Numbered from the stretch's first letter, positions 34,626 to 43,535 are shown. The stretch is 64,000 bases of DNA from an uncultured Clostridia bacterium (GCA_947631765.1 CANRMP010000003.1:62001-126000); one strand, 5' to 3'. Program-made: numbers and translations. Notes: a model not told the origin generated them from the letters alone.

Positions 34626-35345
34626 ATGAAAAGAAACGGCAGAACTCAGAAAAAAATCAAAAACAAAGAGTATTTCAAGTCAAAGCGCGCTCTAAAATGG
34701 GTGCTAATTTCCGCTGTGTGTTTAGCTTTGCTGCTTTCACTTGCTCTTGTTTTTATATATTCCTTTATCTCGTTTTCCACAAAAGGACGGATATACGACA
34801 CCGATTATAAAGAGAGCGGCTATGACTGTATCTTAATTCTCGGAGCCAAGGTATACAACAACAAGCCGAGCGAAATGCTCCAAGACAGGCTTGACGCAGG
34901 CGCTATGCTGTATTATAACGGAGTGGCAAAAAAGATAATTGTCAGCGGCGACCACGGGCAGGATGAATACGATGAGGTAAACGTCATGAAAAGTTACCTC
35001 ATGAATCTCGGTATTCCGGACAGCGATATCTTTATGGACCACGCGGGTTTTTGCACATACGACAGCGTATACCGCGCCTCATACATATTCGGAGCCAAAA
35101 AAATGGTGATAGTTACCCAAGAGTTTCACCTGCCCAGAGCCATGTTTATTGCCGATATGTATAACATCGACTGCGTTGGAGTTTCTGGCGACCTTCACAC
35201 TTATGCCGGCGTTGAATACAATTACATAAGAGAGATACCCGCAAGAATAAAGGATTTTCTTCTTGTATTGTTTTCCTCAAAGCCCAAATATATGGGGGAA
35301 ACCATAGATTTAAGCTCCGATGCCTCTGTTACTAACGACAAATGA
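34626..35345 (+). CDS. SanA/YdcF-like DUF218 membrane protein
   Basis: 239 residues. A basic N-terminus and one transmembrane helix (residues ~24-48) are followed by an extracytoplasmic DUF218 domain: YDCILILGAKVYNNKPSEML, IIVSGDHGQDEYDEVNVMKS, and MVIVTQEFHLPRAMFIADM with the family's charged and His residues. Family members (SanA, ElyC, YdcF) affect envelope integrity; the enzymatic reaction is not established. It starts 33 nt after the DUF6873 gene. Confidence 0.88.
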   Translation: MKRNGRTQKKIKNKEYFKSKRALKWVLISAVCLALLLSLALVFIYSFISFSTKGRIYDTDYKESGYDCILILGAKVYNNKPSEMLQDRLDAGAMLYYNGVAKKIIVSGDHGQDEYDEVNVMKSYLMNLGIPDSDIFMDHAGFCTYDSVYRASYIFGAKKMVIVTQEFHLPRAMFIADMYNIDCVGVSGDLHTYAGVEYNYIREIPARIKDFLLVLFSSKPKYMGETIDLSSDASVTNDK

Positions 35346-35509
35346 CAAATATTACTTATAATAATGTGCCTCTGTTCGCAAATATTAATTTTTGACGGGT
35401 TTTTGCCTGTCTTAAATATCAAAACAATATTGCCGTTTAAAAAAAGCGGCACTTGTTTTTCACGTGTTATAGCACATTTTGTAATAATAAGAGAAAGGAT
35501 GTTAATACC

Positions 35510-36829
35510 ATGTCTTGCCGCAAGGTTATATGCGGATTTTTGACATTACTTTTATTTTTGTCCCTTTTTAAAAGCCCCACAGCCTTTGCTATGCCGCAAA
35601 AAGCGGGCGTTTTTAAAGATTACAAGAGAGTTGCAGCAGTTAAATATGATACTTTATCGGCACAAAATATGATAAATAATATTTCAGACACAAACACAAA
35701 TTGGACGGTAAAATGCCGCACCTATGTATCCCTCAGAGTAAAGCCTGCGTTTAAAGCCAAGACGATTTTAAGAATAAAAAGCGGCGAGCAGGTCTCGCTT
35801 ATTTCCTTCAAGGGTCGCTTTGCCAAGGTCAGTTACGAAAAAGGCGGAAAAATCTATACGGGTTATATACTCGGAATATATATGGTTCTGCCCGACGAGC
35901 GTTCATACAAAGCTGAGCTTGAAACGGTAAAGCCCGTCTTTCTCTATTCCTACGAGCAGATGCTCTCGGATCTTGAAACTCTTTCAAAAAAGTATCCCGA
36001 AAGACTGAGTATTTGCTCGGTAGGGCGCTCGGAGGAAGGAAGAGAGCTTGTCCTTGCCGTCATGGGCAACCCTAAGGCTGAAAACAAAATACTGATCCAC
36101 GCGGCAATTCACGCCAGAGAATACATCACAACCACGCTTGTAATGGCGCAAATGGACTATATGCTCTCCCACGAGAATTTACTCTATAGCGGCACAGATA
36201 TAAGTATCGGACGGCTGCTTGACTGCACCTGTTTTTGCATTCTTCCGATGGTCAATCCGGACGGAGTAAATATTGTGCAAAGTCGAATATTGCCGCAAAT
36301 GTTCAAGGACAAATACTCCCAAAAGATCGCCTCGTTGTGGAAGGCAAATGCAAAGGGTATAGACCTTAACGCCAATTTTGACGCCGACTGGGAGGACTAT
36401 GCATTCCATGCGGCAAATGAGAGAGGACCGTACAGATACAAGGGTGAGGCACCCGAGTGCGCCGCGGAATCAAAGGCACTTGCCGATTATATGCGCAAGA
36501 ACAAATTTTCCTTAACGCTCAGCTATCACACAACCGGCTCTGTAATATACAGCGCGTACGGCGACAATACAAAAATAAACGCAAAAGGACGGGAGCTTGC
36601 AGAGCTTATATGCCAACAATCAGGATTTAATCTCAACACTCAGACAAAAGGGAGCACCGCCGGGTTTAAGGACTGGGCTATTGAAAAATGCTCCACCCCT
36701 TCCCTGACTATTGAATTTGCCACATACAAAAACCCGATAGATATTCAGGAGTTTTCAAACATATGGTACAGAGGAAGGGATATCCCGATAATCTCCGCAA
36801 TGTGGTTATTACAGTCAAACAACAAGTAA
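35510..36829 (+). CDS. Secreted M14 zinc carboxypeptidase with SH3 domain
   Basis: 439 residues. The signal peptide (VICGFLTLLLFLSLFKSPTA) has a likely cleavage after AFA. A bacterial SH3 domain (YVSLRVKPAFKAKTILRIKS) follows at residues ~60-125. The M14 domain begins near 150: SVGRSEEGRELVLAV, then IHAAIHAREYITT with the HxxE zinc ligands, MVNPDGVNIV, the third ligand in LSYHTTG, and the catalytic Glu in LTIEFAT. It probably trims peptidoglycan peptides, like gamma-D-glutamyl-diamino acid peptidases. The start ATG at 35510 follows AAAGGATG. Confidence 0.92.
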   Translation: MSCRKVICGFLTLLLFLSLFKSPTAFAMPQKAGVFKDYKRVAAVKYDTLSAQNMINNISDTNTNWTVKCRTYVSLRVKPAFKAKTILRIKSGEQVSLISFKGRFAKVSYEKGGKIYTGYILGIYMVLPDERSYKAELETVKPVFLYSYEQMLSDLETLSKKYPERLSICSVGRSEEGRELVLAVMGNPKAENKILIHAAIHAREYITTTLVMAQMDYMLSHENLLYSGTDISIGRLLDCTCFCILPMVNPDGVNIVQSRILPQMFKDKYSQKIASLWKANAKGIDLNANFDADWEDYAFHAANERGPYRYKGEAPECAAESKALADYMRKNKFSLTLSYHTTGSVIYSAYGDNTKINAKGRELAELICQQSGFNLNTQTKGSTAGFKDWAIEKCSTPSLTIEFATYKNPIDIQEFSNIWYRGRDIPIISAMWLLQSNNK

Positions 36830-36841
36830 ATATTATAAAAT

Positions 36842-36871
36842 CTGTCGCAAAATTTTGCGGCAGGTTTTCTT
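36842..36871 (+). terminator. Terminator after the M14 peptidase gene
   Basis: CTGTCGCAAA pairs with TTTGCGGCAG (one G-U pair), followed by GTTTTCTTT. Confidence 0.7.
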
Positions 36872-36906
36872 TATTTGACTTTATGCCGTAATTTAATCAA
36901 AAAATG

Positions 36907-36935
36907 TTGACACAACCTAAAATATTTGGTATAAT
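36907..36935 (+). promoter_or_regulatory. Promoter of alaS
   Basis: TTGACA (36907-36912), 17 nt, TATAAT (36930-36935), 46 nt before the alaS ATG. The leader is too short for a T-box. Confidence 0.88.
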
Positions 36936-36981
36936 GTTTTGATAAAAAAGTTTTACAATGAAGCTTACGGAGGAAAACGAC

Positions 36982-39612
36982 ATGAAGTGGACGTCGCTGA
37001 ATGATATAAGAGAAAAATACCTCTCATTTTTTGAATCCAAGGGACATTTGAGGCACAAGTCCTTCCCGTTGGTGCCGATAAACGATAAGTCGGTACTGCT
37101 TATAAACGCGGGAATGACGCCATTAAAAAAATACTTTACGGGTGAGCTTGAGCCGCCGCGGCACAGAATGACCACCTGTCAGAAATGCATAAGAACGCCG
37201 GACATCGACCGTGTGGGCATCACCGCAAGACACGGAACGTATTTTGAAATGCTCGGTAACTTTTCCTTTGGTGACTACTTTAAAAACGAGGCTATAAGCT
37301 GGGCATGGGAGTTTGTCACAAAGGTGCTTGAAATGCCCGAGGATAAGCTTTGGGCAACTATATATTCCGAGGACGACGAAGCGTTTGATATCTGGACAAA
37401 GGTTATAGGTATGCCTGAAAACAAAATCGTCAGACTTGGCAAAGAGGATAACTTTTGGGAACACGGTCAGGGTCCCTGCGGTCCGTGCTCCGAAATATAC
37501 TTTGACAGAGGTCCCGAATTCGGCTGCGGCAGACCCGACTGCAAGCCCGGCTGTGACTGCGACAGGTACATGGAATTCTGGAACCTCGTGTTCACGCAGT
37601 TTGACAATGACGGAAACAACAATTATACAAGGCTGAAAAATCCCAACATCGACACCGGTATGGGACTTGAGCGCCTTGCCTGCATTATGCAGGGAGTCAA
37701 CAACCTTTTCGAGGTCGATACGGTACGCAACATCATGTTTGCCGTATCGGAGAAAGCGGGAATAGAATACGGGAAGGACCAAAAGGCGGATATTTCCCTG
37801 CGCGTTATTACCGACCATATACGCTCCACCGCTTTTATGGTGTGCGACGGTATAATCCCGTCAAACGAAGGAAGAGGCTATGTGCTTCGCCGTCTGCTTC
37901 GCCGCGCCGCAAGACATGGCAGGCTGCTTGGCATCAAGGGACTTTTCCTTGCCGATCTTGTTGACGTGGTGGCAAGAGAAAACCTTTCCGAATATCCCGA
38001 GCTTACTGAAAAGCTCGCGTATATTAAAAAAATAATCAGCATTGAAGAGCAAAAGTTTGCCGCCACAATCGACTCGGGGCTTGAAATACTCAAAGCGCTC
38101 ACGGACAAAGCAATATCAAATAACAGCCAATGCCTTGAAAGCGCCGAGGTATTTAAGCTTTACGACACGTTCGGATTTCCGGTTGACTTGACGCGTGAAA
38201 TTGCCGCCGAGAAGGGACTTTCAATCAATGAGGACGAGTTTGCAAGGCTGATGAAGGAGCAAAGGGAGCGGGCAAGAAGCGCAAGAGCGAATATCAGCGG
38301 CTGGAGCAGTGATTCAAAGGAGATTATTTCCGGCTTTGAAAAGACGAAATTCCTCGGCTACACCGAGAACTCCTGCAAAGCGACAATTCTCGGAATAAAC
38401 GTTGACAATATGGCGCTTGACGAGGTAAGTGAGGGCGAATTTTCTCTCATAACCGACCAAACGGTGTTTTACGGCGAAGGCGGCGGACAGGTTGGAGATT
38501 CGGGCGTCGGGCATGGAAACGATTTTGAAATCACAATTGAGGACACGAAGAAAATTGACGGAGTGTACATTCATCTTTGCACTCTCACAAGCGGAATTAT
38601 TAAGGTCGGGGACAGTATAAAGCTTGAAATTAACGCAGCTCGCCGCGCCGCGATAAAAAGAAATCACACGGCGTGCCACATGCTTCAGGCGGCGCTGAGA
38701 ACCGTTCTTGGCAAACACGTCGAACAGGCGGGTTCGTACGTTGACGAGCACAGAGTGAGATTTGACTTTACGCACTTTGCGCCGGTTAGCGACAATGAGC
38801 TTGCAAAGGTCGAAGAGCTTGTAAACGAGCAGATTATGCTTTCCTCCGAGGTAAAAACAGTCGAAACCGACCTTGAAAGCGCAAAGAAGGAAGGAGCCAT
38901 GGCTCTGTTCGGCGAAAAATACGGCGATGTTGTCAGAATGGTCAAGGTATCCGACTTTTCAACCGAGCTTTGCGGAGGTACGCACGTTTCAAACACCGGA
39001 AATATCGGGCTTTTCAAAATTATTTCGGAAGCGTCTGTAGCCTCGGGTATAAGAAGAATAGAAGCTACCACGGGCCGTGGCGTGCTTGCCCTTATCGAGG
39101 AAAAGAACAGCCTGCTTGAGACGGCGGCAAAAGAGTTAAAATGCCCTGCGGCGTCTGATATTCCGAAACGCATCGAAGCCTTGCAGAGCGAGCTTAAGGC
39201 GGCAAATTCGGAAATCGAAGCGCTTGAAGCGAAAATGGCGCTTGCAAAGCTTGATGACATTGCAAAAAATGCGGAAAATATCAAGGGCGTCTCTCTCTTC
39301 AAGGGAAAAATCGAGGGAACCTCAATAGATGCGGTTCGAAACATCTGCGACGATATCAAAGCCAAAAATTCAGCCTCTGTGACGGTAATTGCCCTTGTTG
39401 CAAACGGAAAGCTCAACTTTGTTTGCTCTTGCGGCAAGGAGGCAATTGCAAAGGGAGCAGCTGCCGGCATGATTGTCAAGAACGTTGCGGCAATTTGCGG
39501 CGGAGGCGGCGGAGGCAGACCGGACAGCGCCACTGCCGGAGGCAAGGATCTTTCAAAAGTCGACGAAGCGCTTTCAAGCCTTGCTTCGATAGTCGAAAAA
39601 TATATCGTATAA
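36982..39612 (+). CDS. alaS: Alanyl-tRNA synthetase
   Basis: 876 residues; a full-length class II synthetase. The N-terminal motif LSFFESKGHLRHKSFPLVP, RHGTYFEMLGNFSFGDYFK and RGYVLRRLLRRAARHGRLLG belong to the catalytic core. The editing domain has the zinc ligands in KRNHTACHMLQAALR and the CGGTHV motif. The C-terminal DHHA1 domain contains the ICGGGGGGRPDSATAGG stretch. GGAGG lies 8 nt before the ATG at 36982; an ATG at 36958 is weaker. It has a direct promoter with a short leader, unlike T-box-controlled valS. Confidence 0.98.
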   Translation: MKWTSLNDIREKYLSFFESKGHLRHKSFPLVPINDKSVLLINAGMTPLKKYFTGELEPPRHRMTTCQKCIRTPDIDRVGITARHGTYFEMLGNFSFGDYFKNEAISWAWEFVTKVLEMPEDKLWATIYSEDDEAFDIWTKVIGMPENKIVRLGKEDNFWEHGQGPCGPCSEIYFDRGPEFGCGRPDCKPGCDCDRYMEFWNLVFTQFDNDGNNNYTRLKNPNIDTGMGLERLACIMQGVNNLFEVDTVRNIMFAVSEKAGIEYGKDQKADISLRVITDHIRSTAFMVCDGIIPSNEGRGYVLRRLLRRAARHGRLLGIKGLFLADLVDVVARENLSEYPELTEKLAYIKKIISIEEQKFAATIDSGLEILKALTDKAISNNSQCLESAEVFKLYDTFGFPVDLTREIAAEKGLSINEDEFARLMKEQRERARSARANISGWSSDSKEIISGFEKTKFLGYTENSCKATILGINVDNMALDEVSEGEFSLITDQTVFYGEGGGQVGDSGVGHGNDFEITIEDTKKIDGVYIHLCTLTSGIIKVGDSIKLEINAARRAAIKRNHTACHMLQAALRTVLGKHVEQAGSYVDEHRVRFDFTHFAPVSDNELAKVEELVNEQIMLSSEVKTVETDLESAKKEGAMALFGEKYGDVVRMVKVSDFSTELCGGTHVSNTGNIGLFKIISEASVASGIRRIEATTGRGVLALIEEKNSLLETAAKELKCPAASDIPKRIEALQSELKAANSEIEALEAKMALAKLDDIAKNAENIKGVSLFKGKIEGTSIDAVRNICDDIKAKNSASVTVIALVANGKLNFVCSCGKEAIAKGAAAGMIVKNVAAICGGGGGGRPDSATAGGKDLSKVDEALSSLASIVEKYIV

Positions 39613-39621
39613 AATTAAATT

Positions 39622-39660
39622 CAGCCCCGTTCCAAATGCCAACGCAATCGGACGGGGTTG
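39622..39660. terminator. Weak hairpin between alaS and the convergent gene
   Basis: CCCCGTTCC pairs with GGACGGGG (one bulge) across a long loop. It may terminate both converging genes, but the T-runs are poor. Confidence 0.35.
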
Positions 39661-39682
39661 AAAAATTTGTAAAGCTCCGAAT

Positions 39683-40231
39683 TTAAAGCTCTCTGTACTT
39701 TGCTTTCAGTTCATTGAGCTTTTTTGTGTATTTTTCTCTTTCTGATAATATATTTGTTATTTGCTCTTCAAGCTCTTCCCTTTTTAATAAACTATCATTG
39801 TATTTTGTCTCGCATTTTTTAAGCCTGTCTTCGTATTTATCGGTATTTAAAAAATATCCGACGGAAAAGATCGAAATCGCCAAAAATGAAGCACCGTGGC
39901 AAAAAAAACAAAAATACGCCGAGATTGAATACAAAAACATTGCAAGAAAAAACAGCGGCAAGATAAGCGCAAGCATTAAGGCGGCGTATTTCCCGTATTT
40001 TTGCATAAACAAATTCTCGCGGCACCGCACCGAGTACAGCATTAGCTTTGAGCTGAGCCTTAGCTCCTCCTTGCGAACCCCGCCGATACTCTTTTTAAGC
40101 GACCTTAATTTTTCGTTTACGGAGACAGGCTTGCTTTCACAGTCGCGCGTTGTCCCCTCGTCGTACTTAAAATACGCCTTTGAGGCAACCGGCACGAATG
40201 CTTTATTATTCTCTTGCTTTACGTTGTGCAT
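39683..40231 (-). CDS. Two-helix membrane protein with coiled-coil tail (paralogue 1)
   Basis: 182 residues, family not recognised. A hydrophilic N-terminal part (~80 residues) with basic SVNEKLRSLKKSIGGVRKEE leads into two transmembrane helices (YAALMLALILPLFFLAMFLY and a second Phe-rich helix with FFCHGASFLAISIFSVGYFL). An 50-residue Lys/Glu-rich coiled coil follows (LLKREELEEQITNILSEREK). The same plan is seen in the gene at 40802-41362, with an XRE regulator between them. I start at ATG 40231; an ATG at 40273 has no ribosome binding site, and the one for 40231 (AAAGGG) is rather far. It has a consensus promoter next to a shared palindrome. Confidence 0.65.
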   Translation of the reverse strand: MHNVKQENNKAFVPVASKAYFKYDEGTTRDCESKPVSVNEKLRSLKKSIGGVRKEELRLSSKLMLYSVRCRENLFMQKYGKYAALMLALILPLFFLAMFLYSISAYFCFFCHGASFLAISIFSVGYFLNTDKYEDRLKKCETKYNDSLLKREELEEQITNILSEREKYTKKLNELKAKYREL

Positions 40232-40319
40232 AATTTTTATGCGGCCCTTTCGGCATAAATATAGGAGAATCATTTTATTTTTTTATCGTTTTTCATAAAA
40301 AATGTCTCATATAGCGCCG

Positions 40320-40348
40320 ATTATATCATATTATTCCGCTCTTGTCAA
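40320..40348 (-). promoter_or_regulatory. Promoter of the 39683-40231 membrane protein gene
   Basis: Minus strand: TTGACA (40348-40343), 17 nt, TATAAT (40325-40320). A full consensus. Confidence 0.82.
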
Positions 40349-40355
40349 GTAAAAA

Positions 40356-40369
40356 TATCATTAATGATA
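40356..40369. promoter_or_regulatory. Palindromic operator candidate between divergent promoters
   Basis: TATCATTAATGATA is a perfect 14-nt palindrome located 7 nt upstream of the minus-strand -35 box and just before the likely plus-strand promoter of the XRE gene. It is the obvious site for autoregulation by the XRE protein. Confidence 0.55.
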
Positions 40370-40370
40370 A

Positions 40371-40398
40371 TTCAATATTGATTAAAGCCATTTATAAT
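40371..40398 (+). promoter_or_regulatory. Probable promoter of the XRE gene
   Basis: TTCAAT (40371-40376), 16 nt, TATAAT (40393-40398). The -35 match is modest. Confidence 0.45.
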
Positions 40399-40479
40399 AT
40401 ATACAGGTATAATTTATTTCGGAACGTATCAATTTATTTATTCATCTTTGTCCGGAAGAAAAAGGAGTCCCTGCACAAA

Positions 40480-40788
40480 ATGATCGCAGACACAATCAAA
40501 TCTCTCAGGGAAAACGCGGGATATACGCAGGCGGAGCTTGCCAAAAAGCTTTGTATCACCCGTTCAAGTGTAAATGCGTGGGAAATGGGCATTTCGGTTC
40601 CCACAACGCAGTTTGTTATTGAGCTTGCAAATATTTTCGGTGTTTCAACAGACTATATTCTTGAAGTTTCAAAGAATTACAGCGTTAGTCTTGACAAACT
40701 CAATGAAACCCAGAAATCAATTGTTTTGTCGCTTGTCGCGTATTTTGATTCTCTCAATTCCGCAGACAGCCGAGAAACGGGTCGCTGA
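40480..40788 (+). CDS. XRE-family helix-turn-helix regulator
   Basis: 102 residues. ADTIKSLRENAGYTQAELAK, LCITRSSVNAWEMGISVPTT and ELANIFGVSTDYILEVS form a complete Cro/C1-type DNA-binding domain. The ~35-residue C-terminal part is short and helical, suitable for dimerisation. The start ATG at 40480 is 12 nt from AAGGAG; the frame is open 46 codons upstream, but that part covers the promoter. It is divergent from one two-helix membrane protein gene and convergent with its paralogue. Confidence 0.88.
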   Translation: MIADTIKSLRENAGYTQAELAKKLCITRSSVNAWEMGISVPTTQFVIELANIFGVSTDYILEVSKNYSVSLDKLNETQKSIVLSLVAYFDSLNSADSRETGR

Positions 40789-40801
40789 TAAGATTATTTT
40801 G

Positions 40802-41362
40802 TCAGAAATCGAAAAAATCCTTGTATTTTTCGCATAATTTATCATATTTGCTTATGTAATAATTCGTTTTTTCAATACATATTTCTATTTCCTTTTCAAG
40901 CCTTTGCTTTTCCGCGTGGTACTTACCTATCATTTCACGGCACTTTTTTGCCTCTTCCTTATATGCGGCGTATTTTGCAAAATATATCACCGAAAGGAGC
41001 AAAATACCAAGCGAGAGCGCGCAAAGAATTATCGCTAAAACGTCAAGCGTTTTATAGCTTGCGGCAAAAAGCCCAAGCATTACGGGGGAAATAATGGCGG
41101 CAAAGGCTGCGTACTTTTTTGCCCGTATCTTCTTTTTTAGAGTATCCCGTCTGTTCTTATACTCCGAAATTAACCTTTTAGCGCTATCATACTCCCGTCT
41201 TTTGCGAGCGCAGATATTCCTTTCGATTTTTTCACATTCCCTGCATTGTTCAATTTTACATAAGAGGGCGTATTGACCTTTTGGCGCGGTGTTTTCATTT
41301 TTTGTTTCGGGAGGCGGCGGCTCAAATTTAAATTCTTTTTCACAAACGATTGTTTTTGACAT
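40802..41362 (-). CDS. Two-helix membrane protein with coiled-coil tail (paralogue 2)
   Basis: 186 residues, family not recognised. A Pro-rich N-terminus (FEPPPPETKNENTAPKG) is followed by a Cys cluster (CKIEQCRECEKIERNIC, four cysteines) and a basic helix. Two transmembrane helices follow at about residues 85-130 (AAFAAIISPVMLGLFAASY, LAIILCALSLGILLLSVIYF), then a coiled coil to the end (EKQRLEKEIEICIEKTNYY). The Cys cluster could bind a metal and is not in the paralogue at 39683. AAGGA precedes the ATG. Stop 14 nt from the stop of the convergent XRE gene. Confidence 0.65.
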   Translation of the reverse strand: MSKTIVCEKEFKFEPPPPETKNENTAPKGQYALLCKIEQCRECEKIERNICARKRREYDSAKRLISEYKNRRDTLKKKIRAKKYAAFAAIISPVMLGLFAASYKTLDVLAIILCALSLGILLLSVIYFAKYAAYKEEAKKCREMIGKYHAEKQRLEKEIEICIEKTNYYISKYDKLCEKYKDFFDF

Positions 41363-41403
41363 ATTATTTATTCCTTTTTCCTATAATCTTTATCAATACT
41401 CGG

Positions 41404-41432
41404 TTGATTTACGGCGCAAATAGTGATATAAT
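41404..41432 (+). promoter_or_regulatory. Promoter of the HAD-luxS-mtnN operon
   Basis: TTGATT (41404-41409), 17 nt, TATAAT (41427-41432), 53 nt before the first ATG. No SAM or SAH riboswitch is visible in the leader. Confidence 0.78.
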
Positions 41433-41484
41433 GTATGTTCGAATAGGTATATAAACCATCCAATCCGAAAGGGCGGGTATCGAC

Positions 41485-42267
41485 ATGCGCCGCAGTGAAG
41501 CTGTAAAATATGCCTTCTTTATCGACATAGACGGCACGCTGGTTTGGGGAGACTATGCTCCCCCGAAAAATATCGAAGCTATAAAAAGAGCAAGAAGCGA
41601 CGGACACCTTGTCCTTCTCAACACCGGACGTGCCCTCGGCTTTATTCCTCCCTTTGTTATCGACACATTTGAGCTTGACGGAATAGTCGCAGGCTCGGGT
41701 GCGTACTGCTCCCTCAAAGGCCGGGTAATAAAATCGGATGAGATTCCAAAGGACATGCTGTGCATCGTTTTCGACTTTCTTTCAGAAAGAGGACGGGATT
41801 TCATTTTTGAAGGAGAGAGCACGGTGCTTGTGCATAAGAAAAACGCAAAAAGCGCGCGCTTCCCTGTTCTTTCGAGCGCCGACCAGCTTTTCGGGATATA
41901 CAAAGAAGTGCGTGTTGAAAAGATAAACATACCGGGCGTTCTTGACAAAGAAGAATTTGATTTCCTTAACGGTATGCTCTTTGCCCTTCAGCAGAGCGAT
42001 TACGCCGAGTGCGCCATAAAGGGCTACGACAAGGCGACCGGCATGAAGGTCGTTATGACTGCTCTTCCTCCGGAATTTAAGTGTGTTGCCGTCGGCGACA
42101 GCTTTAATGATATTGAGATGCTTGAAGCGGCGGATATATCCGCGGCAATGGGCAATTCTCCCGAGTCTGTGAAGGCGCTGTGCGATATAGTCACATGCGG
42201 CGCGAAAGAGGCGGGACTTGCCATGGCGATCGGGAATATTCTCGGGTATAGCGAGTTTACATCATAA
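41485..42267 (+). CDS. Cof-type HAD hydrolase
   Basis: 260 residues. FFIDIDGTLVWGD holds the catalytic Asp pair; VLLNTGRALGF is motif II; GYDKATGMKVVM and VAVGDSFNDIEMLEAADISA are motifs III and IV; a C2-type cap lies between. Such enzymes dephosphorylate sugar phosphates or flavin and pyridoxal phosphates; the substrate cannot be told. It is the first gene of a unit with luxS (14 nt spacing) and mtnN. Confidence 0.88.
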   Translation: MRRSEAVKYAFFIDIDGTLVWGDYAPPKNIEAIKRARSDGHLVLLNTGRALGFIPPFVIDTFELDGIVAGSGAYCSLKGRVIKSDEIPKDMLCIVFDFLSERGRDFIFEGESTVLVHKKNAKSARFPVLSSADQLFGIYKEVRVEKINIPGVLDKEEFDFLNGMLFALQQSDYAECAIKGYDKATGMKVVMTALPPEFKCVAVGDSFNDIEMLEAADISAAMGNSPESVKALCDIVTCGAKEAGLAMAIGNILGYSEFTS

Positions 42268-42281
42268 AGGAGGACTATAAT

Positions 42282-42740
42282 ATGCAGAAAATCACATCAT
42301 TTACAATTGACCACGACTTGATCGAACCCGGAATTTATATCTCAAGAATTGATTCGGACATCATCACCTTTGATTTAAGGACCAGAAAGCCGAATTCGGG
42401 AAACTACATGGACAATGTGACAATGCACACTGTTGAGCACATGTTTGCAACCTTTATCCGAAACAGCGAGATAGGTTCGAAAATCATTTATTTCGGTCCT
42501 ATGGGCTGTCAGACAGGCTTTTATTTGCTTGTGCGGAACTTTTCCCCGAGTCTCACCGTAAAATTCGTCATTGAGACGCTCGAGAAGATAGTAAACTACG
42601 AGGGACCCGTTTTCGGAGCGACCCGCAAGGAATGCGGAAATTATCAAAATCTTGACCTTGAAAGCGCCAAAAGAGAGTGCGCGGCGTATCTTGAGGTCCT
42701 CAAAAATTCAAACAACAATTTAAAATACGACAATTATTAA
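42282..42740 (+). CDS. luxS: S-ribosylhomocysteine lyase LuxS
   Basis: 152 residues. It splits S-ribosylhomocysteine into homocysteine and DPD, the precursor of AI-2. HTVEHMFATFIRN carries the HxxEH zinc site. MGCQTGFYLLVR holds the catalytic Cys, and GATRKECGNYQNLDLESAK, with the third metal-site Cys region, is complete. AAAGGAGG precedes the ATG. Together with mtnN downstream it recycles S-adenosylhomocysteine. Confidence 0.97.
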   Translation: MQKITSFTIDHDLIEPGIYISRIDSDIITFDLRTRKPNSGNYMDNVTMHTVEHMFATFIRNSEIGSKIIYFGPMGCQTGFYLLVRNFSPSLTVKFVIETLEKIVNYEGPVFGATRKECGNYQNLDLESAKRECAAYLEVLKNSNNNLKYDNY

Positions 42741-42784
42741 ATATAGAATTAAGATTAGTGTTTAGTGTAAGGAGATGTAATTAT

Positions 42785-43510
42785 ATGGTAGGCGTAATCG
42801 GAGCCATGGATTCAGAGGTTAAACTTTTAATAGAAAATATCAGGGACAGGAGACAAACCTTCTATGCGGGAACGGTTTTTTGCAGCGGAAAGCTCTGGGG
42901 AAACGACGTTGTAATTGCAAAATGCGGTATTGGAAAGGTTTGCGCGGCAATGTGCACCGAGGTCATGATTGACGTTTATCATGCAAACTGCGTCATCAAT
43001 ACCGGTGTTGCGGGCGGAATTGCCCCCGACCTTGAGGTCGGCGACTTTGTCATTGCAGACAAGCTTTTGCAGTATGACTTTAATATCAGCGCCTTGGGCT
43101 GTGTACCCGGCTATATGCCCTGCGAGGAGTTTATTTCAAAAACTCCCGACAAAAGCACCCCCACGGTATTTAACGCCGACAAACAGCTTGTAAGCAGGCT
43201 TCAGGAAGCGGCGCGGGTTGCGGGATGCAGCAAGGTGCACGTCGGAACCATCGCTTCCGCCGACACGTTTTTGGCAGACAACCGCAAGAAGGCTGAGCTT
43301 TACAACAAATATTCCGCTTTTGCCACCGATATGGAGGGAGCCGCAGTTGCTCAAACCGCAACCCTTTCACGCGTGCCCTTTGCCGTGGTGCGGGCTATAA
43401 GCGACCTTGCCGACAAGAACGCGACGGTCAGCTATGCGGAATTTGAGAAAAACGCCGCCGAGCTTTCCGCTACCATTCTTACTGATATGTTCCGCTCAAT
43501 TTGGCGTTAA
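42785..43510 (+). CDS. mtnN: 5'-methylthioadenosine/S-adenosylhomocysteine nucleosidase
   Basis: 241 residues. It removes adenine from SAH and methylthioadenosine, producing the substrate of LuxS. VGVIGAMDSEVKLL, NTGVAGGIAPDLEVGDFVIA and ATDMEGAAVAQTA with its catalytic/ribose-binding Glu pair, then RAISDLAD with the catalytic Asp, match MtnN/Pfs. AAGGAG lies before the ATG at 42785. The 45-nt gap after luxS has no terminator, so they are co-transcribed. Confidence 0.97.
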   Translation: MVGVIGAMDSEVKLLIENIRDRRQTFYAGTVFCSGKLWGNDVVIAKCGIGKVCAAMCTEVMIDVYHANCVINTGVAGGIAPDLEVGDFVIADKLLQYDFNISALGCVPGYMPCEEFISKTPDKSTPTVFNADKQLVSRLQEAARVAGCSKVHVGTIASADTFLADNRKKAELYNKYSAFATDMEGAAVAQTATLSRVPFAVVRAISDLADKNATVSYAEFEKNAAELSATILTDMFRSIWR

Positions 43511-43535
43511 CGCATTTTAAATAATTACTTTTATT

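Noticed and set aside
35394..35411. GACGGG/CCTGTC stem after the SanA-like gene
   Set aside because: A 6-bp stem without a T-run; probably chance.
38685..39545. Minus-strand open frame of 286 codons inside alaS
   Set aside because: Antisense to well-conserved AlaRS sequence; low-complexity composition, no ribosome binding site, and no recognisable family.
41363..41484. Possible SAM or SAH riboswitch before the HAD-luxS-mtnN operon
   Set aside because: The leader is only ~45 nt after the promoter and lacks the paired elements and conserved bases of these riboswitches.
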